NCBI GenBank assembly: GCA_004764695.1
Contig: SMSO01000025.1
Coordinates: forward strand, 2,527,102 to 2,591,101
DNA: 64,000 nt
DNA from: Schizochytrium sp. TIO01
Taxonomy: Eukaryota > Sar > Bigyra > Thraustochytrida > Thraustochytriidae
Reading direction: 5' to 3'
Positions within the stretch are counted from its first letter, which is position 1. Every line of letters begins with the position of its first letter. Positions 11,316-20,571 of the stretch are shown piece after piece. The position numbers were made by a program, and so were the translations under genes. Under the pieces are notes generated by a model. It did no database searches. It saw only the letters and a list, made by a program, of their open reading frames with translations, and had not been told where the DNA came from.

Positions 11316-12218
11316 ATGCTGCACTATAATGTTGCCACCAAAGAAGGCGAGACTCATGCGCATGTTTGTGATATCGATGGAATTGTGCTGCTAAGCTCGG
11401 CGGATGAGGATTGTAACCTCAACGTAGCCAAGCAGCTCAACTATGGTTGGGCATCGCTAGACTTCGCAGCTCATGCGAGTCACCTTGGTGTGGTCGAGTG
11501 GCTTGTGAACGAGGGCAATGCAGATCCGACTGCCAGTAACAACAATGGAACCATGCCGCTGCACAAAGCCGCCAAGAAAGGTCACCTTGGTGTGGTTGAG
11601 TGGCTTGTGAATGAGGGCCATGCAGATCCCAATGCCAGAGACAACAATGGAAACACACCCCTGCACAAAGCCGCCAAGAAAGGTCACCTTGGTGTGGTTG
11701 AGTGGCTTGTGAATGAGGGCCATGCAGATCCCAATGCCAGAGACAACAATGGAAACACACCCCTGCACAAAGCCGCTCGTGAAGGTCACCTTAGTGTGGT
11801 TAAGTGGCTTGTGAAGGAGGGCAATGCAGATCCCAATGCCAGTAACAACAACAGGAAAATGCCGCTGCATTTGGCAGCTCGGGGAGGTCACCTTGATGTA
11901 GTTGAGTGGCTTGTGAAAGAGGGAAATGCAGATCCCAATGCCAGTGGCAACAATGTAACCACGCCGCTTCACAAAGCCGCTCGGGAAGGTCACCTTGTTG
12001 TGGTTGGGTTGCGTGTTCAGAAGTTCGACGCAGACCCGGATAGCAGTCATCGCTCAAGTGGGCTCCGTGGAAATGGTACAATTAATCGTAGGACGTCTCT
12101 ACAAGCATTCCAAATACGACACTTTACCTGGTTGCTTGCAGTAGTAATCTTGATTTGGTCAATTATCTCATTGAAAGTACAAAATGAGATCTTGCTCTTG
12201 GTCAGGTCGATTTTTTGA
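11316..12218 (+). CDS. Short ankyrin-repeat protein, decayed paralogue of the large ankyrin gene
   Basis: A 300-codon frame with six recognisable ankyrin repeats of 34 residues (about residues 45-245). The unit reads HKAAKKGHLGVVEWLVNEG and is clearly related to the upstream array. Repeats two and three are almost identical at DNA level (starting near 11,568 and 11,670), a fresh tandem duplication. The first repeat is shortened (SSADEDCNLNVAKQL runs straight into the next). After about residue 245 the ankyrin pattern is lost and the predicted tail becomes hydrophobic (HFTWLLAVVILIWSIISL). That tail is probably an artefact: reading the same DNA in another frame recovers the family's normal C terminus (see 12,113-12,187). 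The gene is therefore probably a truncated, frameshifted copy. If expressed, it would make an ankyrin protein with an altered tail. Confidence 0.7.
   Translation: MLHYNVATKEGETHAHVCDIDGIVLLSSADEDCNLNVAKQLNYGWASLDFAAHASHLGVVEWLVNEGNADPTASNNNGTMPLHKAAKKGHLGVVEWLVNEGHADPNARDNNGNTPLHKAAKKGHLGVVEWLVNEGHADPNARDNNGNTPLHKAAREGHLSVVKWLVKEGNADPNASNNNRKMPLHLAARGGHLDVVEWLVKEGNADPNASGNNVTTPLHKAAREGHLVVVGLRVQKFDADPDSSHRSSGLRGNGTINRRTSLQAFQIRHFTWLLAVVILIWSIISLKVQNEILLLVRSIF
12113..12187 (+). pseudogene. Out-of-frame relic of the ankyrin C terminus
   Basis: Read in the frame beginning at 12,113 this codes for NTTLYLVACSSNLDLVNYLI then ESTK and TGA. The large ankyrin gene ends NTAFQLAAYNGHADVANYLK, then ERTK and TGA. 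Matching residues and an identical stop position show this is the original end of the paralogue, now out of frame with the repeats upstream. The shift must lie between about 12,030 and 12,112. Confidence 0.75.
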
Positions 12219-14615
12219 TAATTTATAAGGTATATTGTCGGTTGGACTCGAACATGTATTGATTTATACGTCGCGAGTAGTGCTGAAATTTCGCCCTCAG
12301 AATCATTCTCTTAAACTGCTTCACCTCGTAAGAAAGTTATAATTTCAAGTTATGACGATTTAAAGTCAAAATTAAAAGTAGGATCTCTTATGGTGTTGGA
12401 GCAAAGGAAGGCACAGCTTCAATGAGCATATGCGATACCTCAAAGGTTGAAAGATTATCACTTACCATCCTTGATTCTATGTTATACTTGATCGTGAGTA
12501 TATACAGGTCTAATATTTCAAGGATTTAATGATGACGCCGGATGTGATAAACTATTATATCAGTTTCAAGAAATCTCCATGTCACATGTTTAGATCTCCA
12601 ATCGAAGGAAATAGTGGAGAAGGCATTACCAGAGTTCTAGGCATTACTCTCGAGTATTTAGAACTTCTATAGGAATAGGAGTTTAGAACTAGACTAGAAG
12701 AGGGCGACTGTGAAACCATGAATCAAAAGTGACGCATTCGCTCGAATCAAGCATGGTAGAATCTGAATTTATCGTTGAAGAGAAAAGTTAACACTAACCT
12801 AGTTGGTAATCTCTAACATTAGTCGGTCTACCTTGAAATTTGGTTCAAATGACAGTGGATCTCTACCCCTTCAAGCCTTTTTAAAATTAAGCACTCCTAA
12901 GCGTTCACTTAATCTCTTGCGTTTATCTTTCTACAACATCTAGCTACCCAGAGTCATCTAGATTGAATTTTCTTATTAGAATCTTAGACTCTCGAGACCT
13001 GTACCTTGATCTACGAGCGTGATTGCCATCATGAAGCGCTGCTAAAGGTAGCAATGTTGGATATACCAGAATAGTGTTTTTACTTCTAGACTAAGATTTT
13101 ACTATTATTTTTTTGGGGGGGGAGGGGGGTATAAACTCTCTGGGTTGCTAAAGAGTACGGGGGCGAAATTGCACAATTAATGCTTGAAGAAAGCAATTTT
13201 GCGTCTCTTGAGATTACTACAAATTAAAAGGCTAAAGAAAATAGAACAGTTTATGCTTGTGAATAGGCAAACGGATAATCTTGGGAATGGCCTTCAGAGA
13301 AGTCGATTGTTTATGTAATATAGTGGAATTTGACCTCCTGCCTTGATATCTCGAGAGGTTTGGTATCTGTGAATATTTTCAACCATCGATTCTGGACCTG
13401 ACTAGCTAGACTTTATTAGGTTCTTATGAGCCTGTATTGAATACACTCCAAGCTTATTTGTCACCTGTAAAATGCATACCCATTCTCATGAGCGGGTCGA
13501 ATCGTTCTTGGTTTTAGAGAGGGTTGATGGGAGGGCGGGTCTTACTGCATCGCTCGCATCTAGGTTTCTTGGAATTATGATCTTAGTGTCTAGCTTTAGA
13601 AAAGGTTATGGTGTAGTTCAAAAGTATGGATTACTAGTCTTAGCAATAAAGTTCTCCTTCCGAAAGATACTGTGATTTTAGAAAAAGCGTTTAAATGTGC
13701 GTTAGAAGTGTTGCTTGGATCTCTCTCTATACCCGGATGTGTGATACTGCTAATTCAGATCAAACATCATATGATGCCATCTGAGATTTGAAGCTGTAAA
13801 TGAAAAGCCGAACTAAATATCATGCATTAAAAAAACATATACCTAGGCAGTTTAAACTGAGTGGTTACTTCGGAGAGATGTTTCCTGAACTTAAGACCAA
13901 CCACGCTTTGGTGATAGTAACTTTCTCGGACTCATAGTCTCAACTTTCATGTTTACTAATAAAAGAAACATTCAGGATTAGTTTTTGATAAGCAAAATAA
14001 TCTCCTTCCCACACTGACGTCTCAGAAAGTAAGATCCGTGTTGACGAATTTCTTTATGTTTAAAAAACCCTCCAAAGAGGAGAGATGTGTGTGTTTAATC
14101 AGCTTCCTAATCTCTTCGAACTCTGCTTGAAACAAATTGTAGTTTATTAGATTGGCTTGGTACATGCTCAGCCACATTGGGACTTTAATCAGGTAACGTT
14201 GGTAATTACCACGAATTGCCAGATGCACTTCAAAGCGCATACAAGCGACAGTGTAGAGTTTCCGAATACGTGCATAATAAAAAACTGTCATTCACATTCA
14301 CGCAGATAGATATAGATAGTATAAAACAAGATGGCGCACATATATTTATGGAAAAGAATGCTCAGACCTCAAATTTAGAAGGTATGATTTTGCAAAGAAA
14401 ATCTAGTAAGATACAAGAAGCAAAGCTTAGGAATGATGTAAGGTGCACAAGAGCAGGAAATGAAAATTAAACAAGCGCATTGTTTTTCTTTAAAAAATCT
14501 CAAAATCTCAAAATATAGCATCTCAGCCATGATCATAGACACAAAAGCGTATATATGGACACACTATGTTGATGTTTGTTTCCTGGTTTCCAAACGTCCA
14601 GAAATCAGGAATAAT
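12219..14615. other. Intergenic stretch without a recognisable gene
   Basis: The first ~950 bases carry the duplicated ankyrin 3' flank (about 12,310-12,465 and 12,940-13,165, the latter with a G-rich run near 13,113-13,130). The rest is AT-rich. Frames at 13,472-13,675, 14,022-14,291 and 14,216-14,470 are short and show no domain. Nothing else was seen. Confidence 0.5.
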
Positions 14616-17009
14616 CTACTGTTGCTCCTGTTCCTTGGCAGCACGACGCTGAGCACGTGCCTTAGAAGGGGGGAGACCAACGGGAGGACGAATCGAAGAT
14701 GTAGTTGACACAGATGCGCCATCAGCCGTAGACTTACGGCTCTTACGAAAGCGTGACTCGACAGGGTCAAATCCCTCCTCCGCAGCTCCCCACATTGCCC
14801 ATTCAGGAGTATCAGCAAGGTAGTCCTTAGACGTAAATGTTTTCTCACCTCCAGACGCCTTGTATTCTTGAACAAGCTCGTGGAAGCGGTCGTAGTTGAT
14901 CCATGTACGCCAAGTTTTGCCATCTTCGGCCAAATAAGTATCCGTGCGTGCCAAGAGTGTGCAGCAGGAGTGTACATGCTCAGAGGCAGTACCGTAAGCA
15001 CCATTGGTCCGCTTGGAAATAGCTTCAGCAAACATGCGGACCTCCTCGTGCCATGGCACATTTTCCATGGTAAGGTTAGAAGCATCGGACTTGCCGCAGT
15101 AGGTAACAGCCTTGATCTCGATAAGGTCTGGCTGACCAAGCTCAATGAGTTTGGCGTAGCCTTCGAGCTCCTCCTCCATCATGTTCCACTGTTTCACCAG
15201 TGTCAATCTATACACGGTACGTTGGCCCTTGTCACGAAGTGCCTCGAGACTACCTGTAAAGCGTTCCCAGAAGTCTTTGAAGAGAGGGCGGTCCACTTCA
15301 CGCAGAGCGTCCTTGGTTGCAGCATCTACACTGACATAAAGCTGAGTTACAGGCTGAAGGTTCTTGATTGCGTCAGGGAATTGGGCATTGGTGACCAGAA
15401 AGGTGGAGATCTTGCGCGCATGGAGCTCATCGACAAGTTCATTAATACGCGGGTACATGATGGGCTCACCAACGAGGGAGAGGGCACAGTGGCGAACGTT
15501 GAAGGCCTCCTCAAGACGCTCAGGTTGGACTCCCGGAACGCCCTTCATCTGTTTAATCATGCTACAGTGCAGATCGACGGCCTGGCCAACGATGTCTGCA
15601 GGGTCATCCTCCTTCCAGCGCCACTCGCGACCAACGGGGTTCTTATGATGCCGCCAGCAGAAGACACATTTGTTTGCACACGCCAAACTCGGAGTGGCCT
15701 CCATGCACTGGTAAGAGGTGATACCGTAAAAGGTGTGCTTGTAGCAACCACCACGTCCACGTAGCTGATGCTTGGTCCAGCGGCAGAGCTTGACGGCAGA
15801 GTGGGTTCCAATAATCTTGTATCCTTCCTTTGTCAGGGCCTTGCGCTGAGAGCTGGTGACCATGTCAGGGCGCTCCGCTCCGGGCTCATTCGAAGTGTTT
15901 GTGCCGACAACAATGATATCCTCCATATCAGCAAGCATCATCTCGTTGATACGATCCTCCTCGTCATCAAGCGGTGATACAAAGTCCTCTTCGAGAGGGG
16001 ATTCAATTGCAGCTTGTTTGTTGGTCTGGGCCTTGCCATTTGCGGGTCCGCGTTTGGTCGGGGCGCGCTCAGGAAGTGCGACGTTCTCATCACGATCAAT
16101 TGCCGCGCGAACACGCCCACCGAGGTTGTCGATCTTGGCACGGGAGTCAGAGTCATCAACAAGGATCGGAAGGCATAAACGACGTCCTCCGAGCTTGCCA
16201 AGAACGTCGTCAAGGCGCCAGCCAGTGCGGCAGAAGAGACCCTTTTCGTACTCGCGGCTGCCAAGAGCCACGACTGCAAAACGAAGATTAGACAGGTAGC
16301 GAGCCTTATCCACACGAAAGTCCAAAGCCATATCCTCGAGCCAAGCCAGCAGAGGCTGGCCAACTTCAGGCGCCTCACCATCAGTCCATGTGGGCATGAC
16401 GAAGATGACAACCTTCTCCTCCTCGAGATCGTCCGCAAACTCGTAGTTTTCAACGGCGATGGCCTTGGCTCCAGGAATTCCGGTGGCAACAATATCCGCA
16501 ATGCGCCGGGCAGTTCCGGTGGTCGTGGCGTAGATAATCTTAATCTTGGCTTTGCGGCCTTCTTGGATAGCGGCATTTGTGTTAAAGCCCTCGGCATCAA
16601 ATTCGTCGATTTCCTCATCATCCTCGTCGACGTCTGTGTCATCGTTGTTGCTGCTGTTCTTGACAGCGTTTACAGCTGCATTTGCGGCAGAGTTTGCAGA
16701 CGCAATGGCTGCACTGAGCTTGTCATCGACGGTATTCTTCACATTCGTTGCAGCATCGGCAGCAGCGTGAGCCCACGAGTTGAGGTTTTCCGCGACTCGT
16801 TCCCGAGCCTCCTGGAGGGCCTCAGCAGTCTCGTCTGCTAGCTCCAAGAAGGGCTTCTCGAGAGACTTGTCAGAGTTTCCACGCGCATCTCTGTAGCGTC
16901 TGTGGCCGGCCACAGCAGCCGCGGCCAACGCCACGGCACCTGCCGCAAAGGCCAATGCCGTCGCGCCTGAGCTCTGTGACATCCTGGTTCCGAGTTTGCC
17001 ACCAGTCAT
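14616..17009 (-). CDS. TYW1: tRNA 4-demethylwyosine synthase (flavodoxin + radical SAM), TYW1
   Basis: TYW1 condenses N1-methylguanosine-37 of tRNA-Phe with carbons 2 and 3 of pyruvate to form 4-demethylwyosine, the second step of wybutosine synthesis. The 797-residue product has a hydrophobic Ala-rich segment (about 18-35), likely a membrane anchor, then an Ala-rich and acidic linker. A flavodoxin-like FMN domain follows (about 155-290, with YATTTGTARRIA and VVALGSREYE). The radical-SAM domain carries Cys444, Cys448 and Cys451 (CANKCVFC), the CX3CX2C ligands of the 4Fe-4S cluster, followed by a segment with LSLVGEPIMYP. The TYW1 signature near the C terminus (SEHVHSCCTLL, then WINYDRF) is present. 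Length matches yeast Tyw1 (about 810). The two-domain layout is the eukaryotic form; archaeal enzymes lack the flavodoxin part. A second Met at residue 10 is a possible start. The gene has no intron. Confidence 0.96.
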   Translation of the reverse strand: MTGGKLGTRMSQSSGATALAFAAGAVALAAAAVAGHRRYRDARGNSDKSLEKPFLELADETAEALQEARERVAENLNSWAHAAADAATNVKNTVDDKLSAAIASANSAANAAVNAVKNSSNNDDTDVDEDDEEIDEFDAEGFNTNAAIQEGRKAKIKIIYATTTGTARRIADIVATGIPGAKAIAVENYEFADDLEEEKVVIFVMPTWTDGEAPEVGQPLLAWLEDMALDFRVDKARYLSNLRFAVVALGSREYEKGLFCRTGWRLDDVLGKLGGRRLCLPILVDDSDSRAKIDNLGGRVRAAIDRDENVALPERAPTKRGPANGKAQTNKQAAIESPLEEDFVSPLDDEEDRINEMMLADMEDIIVVGTNTSNEPGAERPDMVTSSQRKALTKEGYKIIGTHSAVKLCRWTKHQLRGRGGCYKHTFYGITSYQCMEATPSLACANKCVFCWRHHKNPVGREWRWKEDDPADIVGQAVDLHCSMIKQMKGVPGVQPERLEEAFNVRHCALSLVGEPIMYPRINELVDELHARKISTFLVTNAQFPDAIKNLQPVTQLYVSVDAATKDALREVDRPLFKDFWERFTGSLEALRDKGQRTVYRLTLVKQWNMMEEELEGYAKLIELGQPDLIEIKAVTYCGKSDASNLTMENVPWHEEVRMFAEAISKRTNGAYGTASEHVHSCCTLLARTDTYLAEDGKTWRTWINYDRFHELVQEYKASGGEKTFTSKDYLADTPEWAMWGAAEEGFDPVESRFRKSRKSTADGASVSTTSSIRPPVGLPPSKARAQRRAAKEQEQQ

Positions 17010-18249
17010 CAGTTATAAGATGTAAGCAGTAGGACATAATACTGTAGAATAAGCAAACCTACTATAGGTTATAAGCCCGTACTATGCAGTATACAAATTT
17101 ACTATAGACTAAAGCCTTCAGAGAAGTCATCCCTAAGCCTGCTCAGTTCTTAGCAAGTTCCTCGCAGCCGCAAAATACAGAGACCTGTAGATGGACCATA
17201 TCCTCCTTTCGATGTGTTTTACAACTCAGTCGGTATACTTGTGCCAGCATTGGGGTGATCTCTCTTGGCATCTTCAGAAAACGAGACGAACTCGAGACAA
17301 CTTGTACCACAACTATCAAAAGAGACAACAGAAGGCATTTCTCTTCTTCTTCTTAATCTACACTAGCCTAGATACTCCTATCGAAGCATTAGGGACTCCT
17401 AATATCCTATTTTATGCCCTTAAAGAGGCCATCGTAGTATAACTAAGCTAAGTACTACGCCTAATATTGCCATCACCAGTTCCCAGGTTCTGAGCCAGAG
17501 GCACTTTCGTGTAAAACGGCGATGGCTCACGCTCATGTCAGCGCACCATTGCAGTGGGGATCTAGTGCTCTCGACCTTCCGCATCCCAGGCCATTTTACT
17601 CTGCTCCGCTGCAATCCGACTGCTGAGAAATTCTCAATGGCCAAGCGAATTCTGCAGAAGAACTACTGCAAATCGGCCCTAGTTCAACATCGTAGGTATC
17701 TGCTAGCAGGCTGCCTCGATATCTGCCTCCTATGTTAATCCCTAACAGTCCCCCCTTCATGCTACCCTTACCGTGGGCCTACCGCTCACCTACCATATAC
17801 TTGCCACCTAAGTAAACCTTATCCACTCTTACATGGGAGTCTCTGTACTAGATTCCCGTATTGCCGCTATGACTAACATATATGTTACTGTAAATACTAG
17901 CAACACCTGAGCTCCTATTGTGGTGCTATGAGTATCTGCTAGGTACGTACCTACTTCGGTATTAACACACACTCACGAGTGAAGAAGGAATTAGGAAAAC
18001 AACTCAACTCGAGTTGACTATTATCTGTAGGTATTGCAAACTTACTGCGAGCACTGATAGATACGCATAGGCTCGTAACTTGATAGCAATGGGTCATCCC
18101 TCTCGCTTTATCATACGCTATAAACACTTCTAAACCTGAGCCCCAAAGCTCAGGCTGAGCAGGAGATAGACTATCAATTTACATATTTTTCATCTACTGC
18201 TACTGCTAACACATACTTAACCACTCCTATGTTTGGCCTTCATTTTTTC

Positions 18250-18298
<49 letters not shown>

Positions 18299-18319
18299 CA
18301 TTCATTCATTCATACTTTC

Positions 18320-18360
<41 letters not shown>

Positions 18361-18387
18361 CTCATTCATTCATTCATTCATACTTTC

Positions 18388-18424
<37 letters not shown>

Positions 18425-18963
18425 CTCATTCATTCATTCATTCATTCATTCATTCATTCATACATACATTCATTCATACATACATTCATTCATACATACA
18501 TTCATTCATTCATTAATGCCCTATAATGCCGTCGATCTCTATGTGTCCCTCTATGATAAACAGTATTGGTCCCTATTGCTCCACTCATCGAGCCGTTCAA
18601 AACCACCCGTTCTCACGTTCTCCCGTTCTCCCACCCCGTTCCAGGAATTCCTTACGTTCCACACGTTCCTTTGCAAAACCCCTTTTAGTTCCCCGCTGCC
18701 CCCCTTGAGCCGCAAGCAACTAGGGTTAGGGCACGGAATTATAGTACAGGGTAGCTGGATTCTAGGCGAGGCGAAGGCGGCGCGATGGGGGGGCAGCGCG
18801 GAAGCAGCGGTGGAGAAGAAGACTTGGCGGAGCAAGGGGCGGCAATGAGGGGGAACGCGGGGAACAGGGAGGGCGGCCGAGGAATGGAGGGCGGGAGAGC
18901 AGCAGACGACTTTGCTCTGGCTGGAGGCTCCGGTTTGCTTTTGGCGAAGACAAGGCAGCGAAG
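17010..18963. other. Intergenic stretch: AT-rich, a tetranucleotide satellite, then the GC-rich RPL8 leader
   Basis: 17,010-18,250 shows only short unsupported frames. 18,250-18,515 is a tetranucleotide satellite. From about 18,700 the base composition turns strongly G-rich on the plus strand and stays so into RPL8 exon 1, so this is probably the RPL8 promoter and leader. Overlapping open frames here (18,739-19,455 minus; 18,785-19,294 plus) reflect composition rather than genes. Confidence 0.5.
18250..18515. repeat. Nested tetranucleotide satellite (ATTG)n/(ATTC)n
   Basis: Runs of ATTG alternate with runs of ATTC and, toward the end, ATAC. The marker ATACTTTCA ends one ATTG+ATTC block at 18,320 and the next at 18,388, giving a 68-bp higher-order unit of tetranucleotides. 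The third block expands its ATTC part and degenerates into CATACATA steps. The apparent peptide read through it (SFIHSFIHSFIH) is not a gene product. Confidence 0.95.
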
Positions 18964-20431
18964 ATGGGCCGCATCATCCGCGCGCAGCGTAAGGGTTGCT
19001 CGCCGGTCTTCAGAGTACGTGGCTCGACGCTTGGTGGCCCGCTGCGACGTGCGGCGGCTGAGCTGGATGGCAGGCATGGCGGCATGGATGGATGGAGGCG
19101 AGGAGGAGGAGGAGCGGCGACCGAGACGAAAAGGCGCGCGCTGGACTACTCCTCGGAAAGCTTGGGAGGGACCAGGAGGCGAAGGACAGGGGCCGCGGAG
19201 TCGCACGGCGAAGACGACGTGGTCTCCAAGGCCGCCCCAGCAATACGCCGGGCGCGTGAGGAAAAAATGCGAATTTCTTCCAATGGCCTCGTAAAGTCCT
19301 TTGACGAACGGTAGCCCAATCGAGTAGCAAAAACAACGCAGTTGCGATGGAGAGGGAAAAAGAGGAGCCAGAAACGCAGGGATACTCCGTGCGCAAGAAG
19401 TTCTCCTTTGACCTCCGTTGAATTCTGTCGTAGTACTTTGGGAGACTGAAATCACGTGTCCGTGATGTTCGTATGCACATATGTAGTTTATTTATATATA
19501 TACATACATACATTCACACAAGAAACGCTGAGGAAGGTTTATGCCAAGTGCAAAACTTTTGCAGACCTCGTTCTGAAATACATGAATGCCTGACAGAGAG
19601 ATCAGCCGCGACGCATTGTCCTTGTGTGGCATGTTCGGTTATTGAAAGGGTGAGAGAGATATACTGACGTAAAAACTATTGGTTTTCTGCTTGTTTGTTT
19701 GGTGAATTGCACAGTCGCACACCCACACTCGCAAGGGTGCCGCAAAGCTCCGCGTGCACGACTACAGCGAGCGCCATGGCTACCTCAAGGGTGTCGTGAA
19801 GGACATCATCCACGACCCTGGTCGTGGTGCCCCCCTTGCCGTCGTTGCCTTCCGCAACCCGTACAAGTTCAAGAAGGACAAGGAGCTTATGGTCGCCACC
19901 GAGGGTACCTACACCGGTCAGTTCATCTACGCTGGTGCTAAGGCAAAGATGGATGTCGGTAACATCCTCCCCCTCAGCGCCATGCCCGAGGGTACCGTTG
20001 TGTGCTGCCTTGAGCAGACCGCCGGTGACCGCGGTAAGATCGCCAAGGCCTCTGGTGAGTACTGCACCATCAAGATCCACGACCTCGACAACGGCAAGAC
20101 CCAGGTCGCCCTCCCCTCCGGCAACAAGAAGATCCTCCCCTCTGCATGCCGCGCCATGGTCGGCCTCGTCGCCGGTGGTGGCCGCATGGACAAGCCCCTC
20201 CTCAAGGCCGGTGCTGCCTTCCACAAGTACCGCGTCAAGCGTAACGAGTGGCCCAAGGTCCGTGGTGTTGCCATGAACCCTGTTGAGCACCCTCACGGTG
20301 GTGGTAACCACCAGCACATTGGCCACGCCTCCACCGTCAAGCGTGACGCCCCCGCCGGTAAGCGTGTCGGTCTCATCGCTGCCCGCCGTACCGGTCTTCA
20401 CCGTGGCCGTACTGCTGCCAAGGACGAGTAA
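18964..20431 (+). CDS. RPL8: 60S ribosomal protein L8 (uL2), two exons: 18964-19014 and 19715-20431
   Basis: uL2 is a core protein of the large ribosomal subunit near the peptidyl-transferase centre. Exon 1 (18,964-19,014) encodes [17 protein letters not shown], the near-invariant eukaryotic N terminus. Exon 2 (19,715-20,431) resumes with [13 protein letters not shown] and continues through [14 protein letters not shown], the [11 protein letters not shown] segment, [10 protein letters not shown], and the functionally essential [18 protein letters not shown] loop. Splicing gives 255 residues against about 257 in animals, with no gap at the junction. The donor is AGA|GTACGT and the acceptor TGCACAG|TCG, phase 0. 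A frame caller limited to one exon would start wrongly at a GTG near 19,754. Codons are strikingly C-ending (GTC, CTC, AAG, ACC), unlike the neighbouring genes, as expected for a highly expressed gene. The stop lies 140 bases from the stop of the convergent dynein gene. Confidence 0.96.
19015..19714 (+). other. RPL8 intron, 700 bp, GT-AG
   Basis: It begins GTACGTGG and ends TTGCACAG. The 5' part is GC-rich like exon 1; the 3' part is AT-rich, with a TATATATACATACATACATTC stretch at about 19,492-19,513 and T-rich sequence (CTGCTTGTTTGTTTGG) just before the acceptor. It is very long relative to the 51-bp first exon. Position directly after the N-terminal 17 codons is a common arrangement for regulatory introns in ribosomal protein genes, which is an inference here. 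Confidence 0.9.
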
Positions 20432-20571
20432 ATGTCTCTGGCTTGACGTGGCGTTGTGGTGCTTGATAATGGCTGCGGGCTCAGGTGCTGTCAGATCAAT
20501 ACTTGGGCGTGTGTCCGCCGTTTATTGCTTTTCCACATCACACAAGAACCATAACAAAAAACAAAATGCTT

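Noticed and set aside
14868-15764. 298-codon open frame on the plus strand inside TYW1
   Set aside because: It is antisense to the well-supported radical-SAM domain of TYW1 and shows no domain of its own; its length follows from the GC-rich codon pattern of TYW1.
18719-18730. Telomere-like TAGGGTTAGGG
   Set aside because: Fewer than two units, inside unique sequence near RPL8; most likely chance.
18417-18848. Frame encoding repeated SFIHSFIH
   Set aside because: Translation of the ATTC tetranucleotide satellite.
18739-19455. 238-codon minus-strand frame and overlapping plus-strand frames in the GC-rich region
   Set aside because: They overlap RPL8 exon 1 and its intron, are low in complexity (Ser/Pro/Arg) and contain no domain.
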